64,000 bases of DNA from Lolium rigidum (Eukaryota; Streptophyta; Magnoliopsida; Poales; Poaceae): the NCBI RefSeq assembly GCF_022539505.1, contig NC_061508.1:63745754-63809753 (forward strand), in the 5' to 3' direction. Under the pieces are notes generated by a model. The model was given only the letters and a program-made list of their open reading frames with translations. It was not told where the DNA came from and did no database searches. A program made the translations under genes and the position numbers. Positions 22,501-34,618 of this stretch are shown here, piece after piece (positions within the stretch are counted from its first letter, which is position 1; every line of letters starts with the position of its first letter).

Positions 22501-23827
22501 ATTTACTTTTGTTTTATCAAAGTACTTTTTGATTCATGATTCACTTGGTTAGTATTGGATTAGTACAAGAGTATCAAATTTAGCCTAGAAGCAAGGCAAA
22601 TACTTAGCACCCCTCATACATAGTGGCTAGTGCTAAATACTAAAAATGACTACTCTAGATGGGAACATGTGTTATGAAATGATGATGGTGAAAACCTTGG
22701 AATGATGAGTCATTTCCATTGAAAGATTTTGAAGGTGAATATGACATGAATTTGACTTGATGATTTTGGCTAAAAACTCGATGATTGAGTTGGATGCGAT
22801 ACCATTCCAATTTTTGAGTACCCCCACAATACCTGATTATGGGTAAGGCTTAGCCGGAAATTTATGTATCTTAGTATGGGTTCCCTCTAAACAAGCGTCA
22901 TCGGGGTTAGGCTGAAGGCTGCCTCTACAACAAAAGAAACGATGAGAAATGACGTGTAACGAGGTGAATGTCCGGCCCAAGCCCCGTGCAGCTTCCCGGT
23001 TAACAGCTTGGTTTTCACCGGGAGGCCAAGCTCATGGGGAGAGGTGCCTATACTAGGATATGTAAGTGAAAGGTTATGGTTGATGATCCGCGTACCGAGT
23101 TACGATTATTCGGGGTTTTATCCCCGACGGATGTAATCAAATGTTGTGGCACAAGTGTGCAACCTCTCGCAGAGTGTAAACCTATTCGAATAGCCGCGTC
23201 CGCGGTCATGGACAGCTTGGAAAGGCCATACTGTTTCCGTCATCAGAATTTACATCTTTTTGAACTTGAACGGTGACTTGGGTTTTGAATCACAATTGAG
23301 TTGTGGGAATGACACTAATGTTCCCACTTGAGTTAGTTAGCACATGAGGAGTTGTTTACAAAAAGGTTTATCAAATAAAATTGGCTTTATGCAAATAACC
23401 TTAGAGCTTAGAACACTTCAATAGCAAGTTTAGTACTTACATTAGTATTAGATTGCGAGTACTTAAAGTACTCACGGCTTTGTCCCTGGCTATTCAAATG
23501 GCCGGACTATGAAGCCGAGCAGCGAGTACGAGGATGACGACCAGCAGGACGTCTACCACAACTAGGAGCTTCTAACGTCAAGCGTTGGCCTCGTGGACTA
23601 GAGAGTCCTTGTATCTTACGCTTCCGCAATGAACTTGTGTTTGTTCGTTGATCAATAGATCAACTATTCGTGTAATATGGATCATGTGATTCCAAGTTGT
23701 AAGACATTATGGTTTGTAATGAATGATGACTGTGATACTTAACTATTATGCCTCGCAACAACAATATTCCTGGGATTGCGATGTATGACATAATAGGCAT
23801 TCGGACTTAAAAATCCGGGTGTTGACA
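19505..23827 (+). repeat. 3' LTR of the Tekay-type element
   Basis: 4323 bp, colinear with 9361-13680 except for about ten one- to two-base indels. The promoter TATAAAAG at about 20966-20973 is intact and could drive transcription into the flanking sequence. It retains many CpG sites that read TG or CA in the 5' LTR. It is followed by the target duplication ACGGA at 23828-23832. Confidence 0.93.
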
Positions 23828-23950
23828 ACGGATCTCTAATAAAACGTGTGGCGTAGATAGTGCCGGGGTGCCTTACCTCGTTAGGGAAATCCGCACTCGT
23901 TAGCAAGAGCTAACCCCTCTCTCATAGTCATAGCTTCAGCGAGAGCCGTT
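23828..23950 (-). pseudogene. RNase H-like (RVT_3-type) fragment of a LINE-like element
   Basis: Read on the minus strand, and joined across the array insertion with 39664-39690, the translation gives STALAEAMTMREGLALANE. This is typical of the RVT_3 RNase H-like domain found at the end of plant LINE or reverse-transcriptase-related proteins. After CGFP a stop or frameshift follows. The fragment is bounded on the left by the Tekay element and on the right by the LTR array. Confidence 0.6.
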
Positions 23951-25272
23951 TGATGTCTACGCACGCTTCTTTTCCTGTAGACAGTGTTGGGCCTCCAAGA
24001 GCAGAGGTTTGTAGAATAGCAGCAAGTTTCCCTTAAGTTAATCACCCAAGGTTTATCGAACTCAGGGAGGTAGAGGTCAAAGATATCCCTCTCAAGCAAC
24101 CCCGCAATTAAGATACAAGAAGTCTCTTGTGTCCCCAACACACCTAATACACTTGTCAGATGTATAGGTGTACTAGTTCGGCGAAGAGATAGTGAAATAC
24201 AAGTAATATGGATGATTATAAGTAGTAATTGCAATCTGAAATAAAAATGGCAGCAAGCGAACATGTAGCGAGAACTTGTTGGAAACGGTGTTTCAATGCT
24301 TAGAAACAAGGCCTAATGATCATACTTTCACTAGTGGACACTCTCAACAATGATCACATAATTGAATAAATAAATGCTACTCTCAAACACTCTCTTGTTG
24401 GATAACAAACACCATTCATTGTGTAGGACTGCAAAAGCACACCTCAAGCCGGAGTAAACAAGCTCCACAACGTCATAAAGGAATCACACACGATGCGCAC
24501 ACTATCACCATCACACCGTGGAGAGTGAATCCGGAGTTCATATTAAAGTAACCTCTAGAGTGCATAATAGACAAGAGTAACATCTACATATTCAACTAGA
24601 TTACAAAGCTCATGATCACATAAAGATCACACCATGGGAGAGAGAGATGAAACACATAGCTACCGGTAGAGCCCTCAGCCTCGGGGGAGAACTACTCCCT
24701 CCTCATCATGGGAGTCAGCAACGTCGATGAAGATGGCGGTGGTGTCGATGGAGATGACTCCGGGGGCAATTCCCCGTCCGGCGGCGTTCCGGAACGAGAG
24801 ACTTCGTCCCCCGAAACGGAGTTTCGCGATGGCGGCGGCGCCCCTGGAGTCTTTCTGGAGTATGATTGATTGATGTAGGGTTTTCGCGTCGCGAGGAATA
24901 TATAGGCGAAAGGGCAGCGTCGGTGGAGTCCCGAGGGGCCCACACCATAGGGTGGGGCGGCCCCCCTCCTGGCCGCGCCGGCTGATGGGGAGGAGGCCCT
25001 GGGCCTCCTCTGGCCTGGCCCTTTTGGCTCCGCGAGTCTTCTGGCGAAACAGAATTTCTGTGATTTTTCTGGATTTTTCCGAGCACTTTGGTTTTTGGGC
25101 CTTTTCTGCAATAAACAGACATAATAAACAGAAACTGACACTGTGGTATCTTGTTAATAGGTTAGTTCCGGAAAATGCATCAAAACGATATAAAGTATGG
25201 ATAAAACATGTAGATATTGTCATAAAACTAGCATGGAACATAAGAAATTATAGATACGTTGGAGACGTATCA
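23951..25272 (-). repeat. Array LTR copy 1 (3' LTR in element orientation)
   Basis: 1322 bp. On the plus strand it starts TGATGTCTACGCACGC and ends GGAGACGTATCA; in element orientation it starts TGATACGTCTCC. Its central part is GC-rich and its ends AT-rich. It is preceded by the target duplication CCGTT. Confidence 0.92.
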
Positions 25273-25288
25273 AGCATCCCCAAGCTTA
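25273..25288 (-). other. Polypurine tract of the array element
   Basis: Read on the minus strand, CTAAGCTTGGGGATGCT abuts LTR copy 1 and is the probable plus-strand primer. The same core recurs inside the internal region at 27182 and 27241. Confidence 0.6.
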
Positions 25289-27865
25289 GTTCCTACTCGC
25301 CCTCGAGTAGGTAAACGATAACAAGGATAATTTCTGAAGTGACATGCTACTATCATAATCTTGATCAATACTATTGTAAAGCATATGAGATGAATGAAGT
25401 GATTCAAAGCAATGGTAAAGATAATGACTAAACAACTGATCATATAGCGAAAACTTTTCATGAATAGTACTTTCAAGACAAGCATCAATAAGTCTTGCAT
25501 AAGAGTTAACTCATAAAGCAATAGATTCTTAATAGAAGGTTTTGAAGCAACACAAAGGAAGATATAAGTTTCAGCAGTTGCTTTCAACTTCAACATGTAT
25601 ATCTCATGGATAATTGTCAACACAAAGTAATATGATGAATGCAAATAAGCAAGTATGTAAGAATCAATGCACTCAGTTGACACAAGTGTTTGCTTCTAAG
25701 ATAGAAAGAAGTAGGTAAACTGACTCAACATAAAGTAAAAGAAAGGCCCTTCGCAGAGGGAAGCAGGGATTACTCTTATGCTAGAGCTTTTTATTTTGGA
25801 AACATGGAGACAATTTTGTCAACGTTAGTAATAATTCATATGTGTTATGCATAAAACATCCTATAAGTTGCAAGCCTCATGCATTGAATACCAATAGTGC
25901 TCGCACCTTGTCCTAATTAGCTCGGATTTCCATGGATTATCATTGCATTACATATGTTTCAACCAAGTGTCACAAAGGGGTACCTCTATGTCACCTGTAC
26001 AAAGGTCCATGGAGATAGATCGCATTTGATTTCTCATTTTTGATAGATCTCAACTTGAGGACATCCGTACCGGGAAAACATAGAAAACAGATAATGGACT
26101 CCTCTTTAATGCTTAAGCATTCAACAACAGATACTATTCTCATAAGAGATTGAGGATTAATGTCCAAGCTGAAACTTCCACCATGATACATGGCTTTGGT
26201 TGGCGGCCCAATGTTCTTCTCTAACAATATGCATACTCAAACCATTTAATCATGATAAATCACCCTTACTTCACACAAGACGAACATGCATAGCAACTCA
26301 CATGATATTCAACAAAGGTGTAACAGTTGATGGCGTCCCCAGAAACATGGTTACCGCTCAACAAGCAACTTATAAGAAATAAGATACATAAGCAACATAT
26401 TCAATACCACAATAGTTTTTAAGCTATTTTCCCATGAGCTATGTATTGCAAAGACAAGGAATGAAATTTTAAAGGTAGCGCGCAAGCAATTTACTTGGAA
26501 TGGCAGAAAAATACCACATAGTAGGTAGTTATGGTGGACACAAATGGTATAGGTTTTGGCTCAAGGTTTTGGCTGCACGAGAAGCATTCCCTCTCAGTAC
26601 AAGGCTTTGGCTAGCAAGGTTGTTTGAAGCAAATTCAAGTATGAACCTGTACAACAAAACTTACATAAGAACATATTGCAAGCATTATAAGACTCTACAC
26701 TGTCTCCTTGTTGTTCAAACACTTTTACCAGAAAATATCTAGACTTTTAGAGAGACCAATCATGCAAACCAAATTTCAACAAGCTCTACAGTAATTCTCC
26801 ACTAATATGTTCAAACGACATGATGCAAGAGCTTAAACATGATCTATTTGAGAGCTCAAAACAATTGCCAAGTATCAAATTATTCAAGACCATATACCAA
26901 TTACCACATGAAGCATTTTCTGTTTCCAACCAAATAGCAATGAACGAAGCGGTTTTCAACTTTCGCCATGAACATTAAAAGTAGAACTAAGAACATCAGT
27001 GTTCATATGAAACAGCGGAGCGTGTCTTTCTCCCACACAAGGATGCTAGGATCCGAATTTATCCAAAAAAAAACAAAAACATACAGACGCTCCAAGTAAA
27101 GCACAGAAGATGTGACGGAATAAAAATATAGTTTCACTAGAGGTGACCTGATAAGTTGTCGATGAAGAAGGGGATGCCTTAGGCATCCCCAAGCTTAGAT
27201 GCTTGAGTCTTCTTGAAATATTCAGGGATGAACCACGGGGGCATCCCCAAGCTTAGGCTCTTCACTCTTCTTGATCACATTATATCATCCTCCTCTCTTG
27301 ATCCTTGAAAACTTCAAAAGCACCAAACTCAAAACAATCTCATTAGAGGGTTAGTGCATAATCAAAAATTCACATGTTCAGAGAGGACACAATCATTCCC
27401 AACACTGCTGGACATTACCCAAGGCTACTGAATGTTAATGGAGCAAAGAAATCCACTCAACACAGTAAAAGAGGCAATGTGAAATAAAAGGCAGAATCTG
27501 TCAAAACAGAACAGTCCGTAAATACGAATTTTTTAGATGCACTTAACATGCTCAGATGAAGAAGCTCGAATTGAATGAAAGTTGCGTACATATCTGAGGA
27601 TCACTCATGAATTTTCGCAGATTTTTCTGAGTTTCCTACAGAGAGATCTACTCAAATTCGTGACAGCTAGAAATCTGTTTCTGCGCAGAAATCCAAATCT
27701 AGTATCAACCTTACTATCAAAGACTTTACTTGGCACAACAATGCAATAAAGTAAAGATAAGGAGAGGTTGCTACAGTAGTAACAACTCCAAGACACAACA
27801 AAACAGTAGCAAAATAAAAACATGGGTTATCTCCCAAGAAGTGCTTTCTTTATAGCCATTAAGAT
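25289..27865 (-). other. Non-coding internal region of the array element
   Basis: About 2.6 kb of AT-rich sequence with no coding frame. It is colinear with 32050-34600 of the gag-protease element despite the different LTRs (shared phrases include ATTCAACAAAGGTG/AATAG, GATGAAGAAGGGGATGCC and AGGAGAGGTTGCTACAGTAG). It contains a perfect hairpin GGGGATGCC-TTA-GGCATCCCC at 27170-27190. Confidence 0.75.
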
Positions 27866-27869
27866 GGGC

Positions 27870-28665
27870 TCAGTAATTTTGATGATGCACTCGCAAGAAA
27901 TAAGAGTTGAAGCAAAAGAGAGCATCAAAAAGCAAGTATGAAACAAATTTAAGCCTAACCCGCTTCCTATGCATAGAAATCTTGTACACAAATAAATTCA
28001 TGAAGATCAAAGTGACAAGCATTGGAAGATAAAACACGAGTAACTTCAAAATTTTCAGCATGTAGAGAGGTGTTTTAGTACCATGAAAATTTCTACAACC
28101 ATATTTTCCTCTCTCATAATAATTTCCAATAGCATCATGAACAAAATCAACAATAAAACTATCACATAAAGCATTCTTATTCACATGCATTAAAGTATCA
28201 TTACTCTCCATATAAGCATAATCAATTTTATTAGTAATAGTGGGAGTAAAACTATCAGAACCATCATTGAAATCGTCATAAATTGCAGGCATGGTATAAT
28301 CATAATAAACTTTATCCTCCATAGTAGGTGGAACCAAAATACCACTATCATTATAATCATCATAAATGGGAGGCAAAGTATCATCAAAGAAAATTTTCTC
28401 CTCAAAACTTGGGGGACTAAAAATATCACAACCAGACTTCCCCAAGCTTAAATTCTTCCATAGCATTAGCAATAATAGTGTTCAAAGAGTTCATGCTAAT
28501 AACATTGCTACAACTATTTTGCAAACAAAGTTCCATGGGTTTTTTAATTCTCTCTTCAAACACATCATGTCCTAATTCAATATAAAGTTCATAAAGATCT
28601 CTAATTTTTTTTTGTTTTCCATTAAGCCTAACTAGTGAAAATAAAAACAAGAAACAAAAAGATAT
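27870..28665 (-). pseudogene. Conserved retroelement reading frame of unknown function, frameshifted
   Basis: Read on the minus strand from about 28665, the frame runs through KKIRDLYELYIELGHDVFEE and NSLNTIIANAMEEFKLG. It shifts near 28440 and continues CDIFSPPSFEEKIFFDDTLP, PPIYDDYNDSG, MEDKVYYDYTMPAIYDD and MNLFVYKISMHRKRV, stopping at about 27870. Repeated IYDDYND and YYDYTMP blocks alternate with an Asp-rich linker, and a hydrophobic stretch (LKLLVFYLPMLVTLIFMNLFVY) near the C-terminus could be a membrane segment. I know this type of frame as a recurrent reading frame of Triticeae non-autonomous LTR elements, but it has no assigned function. No gag, protease or polymerase is present in this element. 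Confidence 0.6.
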
Positions 28666-28771
28666 AATTGCAGGATCTAAAGGAAATAACTTTGAGCACT
28701 CACACACCGGCAACAGTGCTAGAAAATAGCTTAGTAGTCGGAGGATGTGAATACCTTTTACCTTACCTCTC

Positions 28772-28786
28772 CGGCAACGGCGCCAG
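28772..28786 (-). other. Primer binding site of the array element, tRNA-Asp type
   Basis: The complement reads TGGCGCCGTTGCCGG, ten bases inside LTR copy 2. It matches the primer site usual for Athila-group elements. Confidence 0.8.
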
Positions 28787-28796
28787 AAAATAGCTT

Positions 28797-30117
28797 GATG
28801 TCTACGCACGCTTCTTTTCCTGTAGACAGTGTTGGGCCTCCAAGAGCAGAGGTTTGTAGAACAGCAGCAAGTTTCCCTTAAGCGAATCACCCAAGGTTTA
28901 TCGAACTCAGGGAGGTAGAGGTCAAAGATATCCCTCTCAAGCAACCCTGCAATTAAGATACAAGAAGTCTCTTGTGTCCCCAACACACCTAATACACTTG
29001 TCAGATGTATAGGTGCACTAGTTCGACGAAGAGATAGTGAAATACAAGTAATATGGATGATTATAAGTAGTAATTGCAATCTGAAATAAAAATAGCAGCA
29101 AGCGAACATGTAGCAGAACTTGTTGGAAACGGTGTTTCAATGCTTAGGAACAAGGCCTAGGGATCATACTTTCACTAGTGGACACTCTCAACAATGATCA
29201 CATAATTGAATAAATAAATGCTACTCTCAAACACTCTCTTGTTGGATAACAAACACCATTCATTGTGTAGGGCTGCAAAAGCACACCTCAAGCCGGAGTA
29301 AACAAGCTCCACAACGTCATAAAGGAATCACACACGATGCGCACACTGTCACCATCACACCGTGGAGAGTGAATTCGGAGGTCATATTAAAGTAACCTCT
29401 AGAGTGCATAATAGACAAGAGTAACATCTACATATTCAACTAGATTACAAAGCTCATGATCACATAAAGATCACACCATGGGAGAGAGAGATGAAACACA
29501 TAGCTACCGGTAGAGCCCTCAGCCCTCGGGGAGAACTACTCCCTCCTCATCATGGGAGTCAGCAACGGCGATGAAGATGGCGGTGGTGTCGATGGAGATG
29601 ACTCCGGGGGCAATTCCCCGTCCCGCCGGCATGCCGGAACAGAGACTTCTGTCCCCCGAAACGGAGTTTCGCGATGGCGGCGGCGCCCCTAGAGTCTTTC
29701 TGGAGTATGATTGATTGATGTAGGGTTTTCGCGTCGCGAGGAATATATAGGCGAAAGGGCAGCGTCGGTGGAGTTCCGAGGGGCCCACACCGTAGGGTGG
29801 GGCGGCCCCCCTCCTGGCCGCGCCGGCTGATGGGGAGGAGGCCCTGGGCCTCCTCTGGCCTGGCCCTTCTGGCTCCGCGAGTCTTCTGGCGAAATAGAAT
29901 TTCTGTGATTTTTCTGGATTTTTCCGAGCACTTTGGTTTTTGGGCCTTTTCTGCAATAAACAGACATAATAAAACGAAACTGGCACTGTGGTATCTTGTT
30001 AATAGGTTAGTTCCGGAAAATGCATCAAAACGATATAAAGTATGGATAAAACATGTAGATATTGTCATAAAACTAGCATGGAACATAAGAAATTATAGAT
30101 ACGTTGGAGACGTATCA
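28797..30117 (-). repeat. Array LTR copy 2 (shared middle LTR)
   Basis: 1321 bp, the same family as copy 1 with the same TGATGTCTACGC and GACGTATCA ends. It serves as 5' LTR for the unit on its left and 3' LTR for the unit on its right. No target duplication separates the units, as expected for unequal recombination between LTRs rather than a second insertion. Confidence 0.92.
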
Positions 30118-30395
30118 AGCATCCCCAAGCTTAGTTCCTACTCGCCCTCGAGTAGGTAAACGATAACAAGGATAATTTCTGAAGTGACATGCTACTATCA
30201 TAATCTTGATCAATACTATTGTAAAGCATATGAGATGAATGAAGTGATTCAAAGTAATGGTAAAGATAATGACTAAACAACTAATCATATAGCAAAAACT
30301 TTTCATGAATAGTACTTTCAAGACAAGCATCAATAAGTCTTGCATAAGAGTTAACTCATAAAGCAATAGATTCTTAATAGAAGGTTTTGAAGCAA
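30118..30395 (-). other. Second internal region of the array, left part
   Basis: Colinear with 25273-25550. It ends at AGCAA (30391-30395), the target duplication of the element inserted at 30396. The continuation is at 38586. Confidence 0.88.
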
Positions 30396-32033
30396 TGATG
30401 CGTGTAGTTGACACGTCCGTTGGGAACCCCAAGAGGAAGGTGTGATGCGCACAGCGGCAAGTTTCCCTCAGTAAGAAACCAAGGTTTAATCGAACCAGTA
30501 GGAGTCAAGAAGCACGTTGAAGGTTGATGGCGGCGGGATGTAGTGCGGCGCAACACCGGAGATTCCGGCGCCAACGTGGAACCTGCACAACACAACCAAA
30601 GTACTTTGCCCCAACGAAACGGTGAGGTTGTCAATCTCACCGGCTTGCTGTAACAAAGGATTAACCGTATTGTGTGGAAGATGATTGTTTGCAAGAAAAC
30701 GAGTAAAACAAGTATTGCAGCAGATTTGTATTTCAGTATAAAAGAATGGACCGGGGTCCACAGTTCACTAGAGGTGTCTCTCCCATAAGATAAAAGCATG
30801 TTGGGTGAACAAATTACAGTCGGGCAATTGACAAATAGAGAGGGCATAAAAATGCACATACATGTCATGATAAATATAGTGAGATTTAATTGGGCATTAC
30901 GACAAAGTACATAGACCGCTATCCAGCATGCATCTATGCCTAAAAAGTCCACCTTCAGGTTATCATCCGAACCCCTTCCAGTATTAAGTTGCAAAACAAC
31001 GAGACAATTGCATTAAGTATGGTGCGTAATGTAATCAATAACTACATCCTTAGACATAGCATCAATGTTTTATCCCTAGTGGCAACGACACATCCATAAC
31101 CTAGAGGTTTCGGTCACTCCTCCGGATTCACGGAGACATGAACCCACTATCGAGCATAAATACTCCCTCTTGGAGTTAAGAGCGAAAACTTGGCCGGAGC
31201 CTCTACTAATAACGGAGAGCATGCAAGATCTTAAACAACACATAGGTAATAACTTGATAATTAACATAACATAGTATTCTCTATCCATCGGATCCCGACA
31301 AACACAACATATAGCATTACAGATAGATGATCTTGATCATGTTAGGCAGCTCACAAGATCCAACAATGAAGCACAATGAGGAGAAGACAACCATCTAGCT
31401 ACTGCTATAGACCCATAGTCCAGGGGTGAACTACTCACTCATCACTCCGGAGGCGACCATGGCGGTGAAGAGTCCTCCGGGAGATGAATCCCCTCTCCGG
31501 CAGGGTGCCGGAGGAGATCTCCAGAATCCCCCGAGATGGGATTGGCGGCGGCGGCGTCTCAGTAGGGTTTTCCGTATCGTGGCTCGGTACTGGGGGTTTC
31601 GCGACGGAGGCTATTTGTAGGCGGAAGGGCAGGTAAAGAGGCGGCACGAGGGGCCCAGACGACAGGGCCGCGCGGCCAGGAGGTGGGCCGCGCCACCCTG
31701 GTGTCTGGCCACCTCGTGGCCCCACTTCTGGCCGCGCTACCCTGGTGTCTGGCCACCTCGTGGCCCCACTTCGACTCTCCTTCGGTCTTCTGGAAGCTTC
31801 GTGGCAAAATAGGACCCTGGGCGTTGATTTCGTCCAATTCCGAGAATATTTCGTTACTAGGATTTCTGAAACCAAAAACAGCGAAAACGACAGAATCGGC
31901 TCTTCGGCATCTTGTTAATAGGTTAGTTCCAAAAAATGCACGAATATGACATAAAGTGTGCATAAAACATGTAGATATCATCAATAATGTGGCATGGAAC
32001 ATAAGAAATTATCGATACGTCGGAGACGTATCA
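30396..32033 (-). repeat. 3' LTR (plus-strand left) of the gag-protease element
   Basis: 1638 bp. It is 44 bp longer than its partner because of a tandem duplication (31686-31729 repeated at 31730-31773) absent from 36987-38580. Otherwise it is nearly identical to the partner. Confidence 0.93.
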
Positions 32034-34610
32034 GCATCCCCAAGCTTAGTTCTGCTCGTCCCGAGCAGGTAAAACGATAACAAAGATAATTTCGAAGTGA
32101 CATGCCATCATAACCTTGATCATACTATTTGTAAACATATGTAATGAATGCAGCGATCAAAACAATGGTAATGACATGAGTAAACAAGTGAATCATAAAG
32201 CAAAGACTTTTCATGAATAGTACTTCAAGACAAGCATCAATAAGTCTTGCATAAGAGTTAACTCATAAAGCAATAAATCAAAGTAAAGGTATTGAAGCAA
32301 CACAAAGGAAGATTAAGTTTCAGCGGTTGCTTTCAACTTGTAACATGTATATCTCATGGATAATTGTCAACATAGAGTAATATAACAAGTGCAATATGCA
32401 AGTATGTAGGAATCAATGCACAGTTCACACAAGTGTTTGCTTCTTGAGGTGGAGAGAAATAGGTGAACTGACTCAACATAAAAGTAAAAAGAATGGTCCT
32501 TCAAAGAGGAAAGCATCGATTGCTATATTTGTGCTAGAGCTTTTATTTTGAAAACATGAAATTTTTTTGTCAACGGTAGTAATAAAGCATATGAGTTATG
32601 TAAATTATATCTTACAAGTTGCAAGCCTCATGCATAGTATACTAATAGTGCCCGCACCTTGTCCTAATTAGCTTGGACTACCGGATCATCGCAATACACA
32701 TGTTTTAACCAAGTGTCACAATGGGGTACCTCCATGCCGCCTGTACAAAGGTCTAAGGAGAAAGCTCGCATTTTGGATTTCTCGCTTTTGATTATTCTCA
32801 ACTTAGACATCCATACCGGGACAACATGGACAACGAGATAATGGACTCCTCTTTAATGCATAAGCATGTGGCAACAATTATTATTCTCATATGAGATTGA
32901 GGATATATGTCCAAAACTGAAACTTCCACCATGAATCATGGCTTTAGTTAGCGGCCCAATGTTCTTCTCTAACAATATGCATGCTCCAACCATTAAGGTG
33001 GTAGATCTCTCTTACTTCGGACAAGACGGACATGCATAGCAACTCACATGATATTCAACAAAGAATAGTTGATGGCGTCCCCGAAACATGGTTATCGCAC
33101 AACAAGCAACTTAATAAGAGATAAAGTGCATAAGTACATATTCAATACCACAATAGTTTTTAAGCTATTTGTCCCATGAGCTATATATTGTAAAGGCGAA
33201 TGATGGAATTTTAAAGGTAGCACTCAAGCAATTTACTTTGGAATGGCGGAGAAATACCATGTAGTAGGTAGGTATGGTGGACACAAATGGCATAGTGGTT
33301 GGCTCAAGGATTTTGGATGTATTAGAAGTATTCCCTCTCGATACAAGATTTAGGCTAGCAAGGTTATTTGAAACAAACACAAGGATGAACGGTGCAGCAA
33401 AACTCACATAAAAGACATATTGTAAACATTATAAGACTCTACACCGTCTTCCTTGTTGTTCAAAACTCAATACTAGAAATTATCTAGACTTTAGAGAAGC
33501 CAAATATGCAAACCAAATTAGCAAGCTCTATGTGTTTCTTCATTAATGGGTGCAAAGTATATGATGCAAGAGCTTAAACATGAGCACAACCATTGCCAAG
33601 TATCAAATTATTCAAGACATTTTAGAATTACTACATGTAGCATTTTCCAATTCCAACCATATAACAATTTAACGAAGAAGAAACTTCGTCATGAATACTA
33701 CAAGTAAAGCCTAAGGACATACTTGTCCATATGCTACAGTGGAGCGTGTCTCTCTCCCATACAGTGAATGCTAGGATCCATTTTATTCAAACAAAACAAA
33801 AAACAAAAACAAACCGACGCTCCAAGCAAAGTACATAAGATGTGACGGAATAAAAATATAGTTTCAGGGAAGGAACCTGATAATGTTGTCGATGAAGAAG
33901 GGGATGCCTTGGGCATCCCCAAGCTTAGACGCTTGAGTCTTCTTAGAATATGCAGGGGTGAACCACCGGGGCATCCCAAGCTTAGAGCTTTCACTCTCCT
34001 TGATCATATTGTATCATACTCCTCTCTTGATCCTTGAAAACTTCCTCCACACCAAACTCGAAACAACTCATTAGAGGGTTAGTGCACAATAAAAATTAAC
34101 ATGTTCAGAGGTGACATAATCATTCTTAACACTTCTGGATATTGCATAAAGCTACTGGACATTAATGGATCAAAGAAATTCATCCAACATAGCAAAAGAG
34201 GCAATGCGAAACAAAAGGCAGAATCTGTCAAAACAGAACAGTCCGTAAAGATGGATTTTATTGAGGCACCAGACTTGCTCAAATGAAAATGCCCAAATTG
34301 AATGAAAGTTGAGTACATATCTGAGGATCACTCACGTAAATTGGCTTAATTTTCTGAGTTACCTACAGAGAATTAGACCCAGATTCGTGACAGCAAAGAA
34401 ATCTGTTTCTGCGCAGTAATCCAAATCTAGTATTCACTTTACTATCAAAGACTTTACTTGGTACAACAAAACACAAAACTAAGATAAGGAGAGGTTGCTA
34501 CAGTAGTAAACAACTTCCAAGACTCAAATATAAAACAAAAATACTGTAGTAAAAACATGGGTTGTCTCCCATAAGCGCTTTTCTTTAACGCCTTTCAGCT
34601 AGGCGCAAAA
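32034..34610 (-). other. Non-coding 3' internal region of the gag-protease element
   Basis: AT-rich and without coding potential. It begins with the polypurine tract complement GCATCCCCAAGCTTAG (32034-32049) and is colinear with 25289-27865 of the array element. The conserved hairpin GGGGATGCC-TTG-GGCATCCCC is at 33900-33920, followed by two more copies of the polypurine-like motif (33912 and 33970). Confidence 0.75.
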
Positions 34611-34618
34611 AGTGTAAA

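Larger units (their letters stand above)
9361..23827 (+). mobile_element. Complete Gypsy LTR retrotransposon, Tekay/Del-type chromovirus, 14.5 kb
   Basis: Two long terminal repeats of about 4.3 kb (9361-13680 and 19505-23827) start TGTAACATCCC and end GGGTGTTGACA. They flank a 5.8-kb internal region with a primer binding site, an extra 5' reading frame, gag, protease, reverse transcriptase, RNase H, integrase with a C-terminal chromodomain, and a polypurine tract. The target duplication is ACGGA. The LTRs make up 60 percent of the element. LTR similarity is very high by eye, with scattered small indels and a CpG-biased set of substitutions. The chromodomain and domain order place it in the chromovirus branch; Tekay/Del is my best guess. 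Confidence 0.93.

Noticed and set aside
24675..25241. Frames of up to 188 codons in the array LTRs (also 29519-30086 and 39026-39632)
   Set aside because: They recur in each LTR copy, cover the promoter/leader part, overlap in three frames and show no domain.
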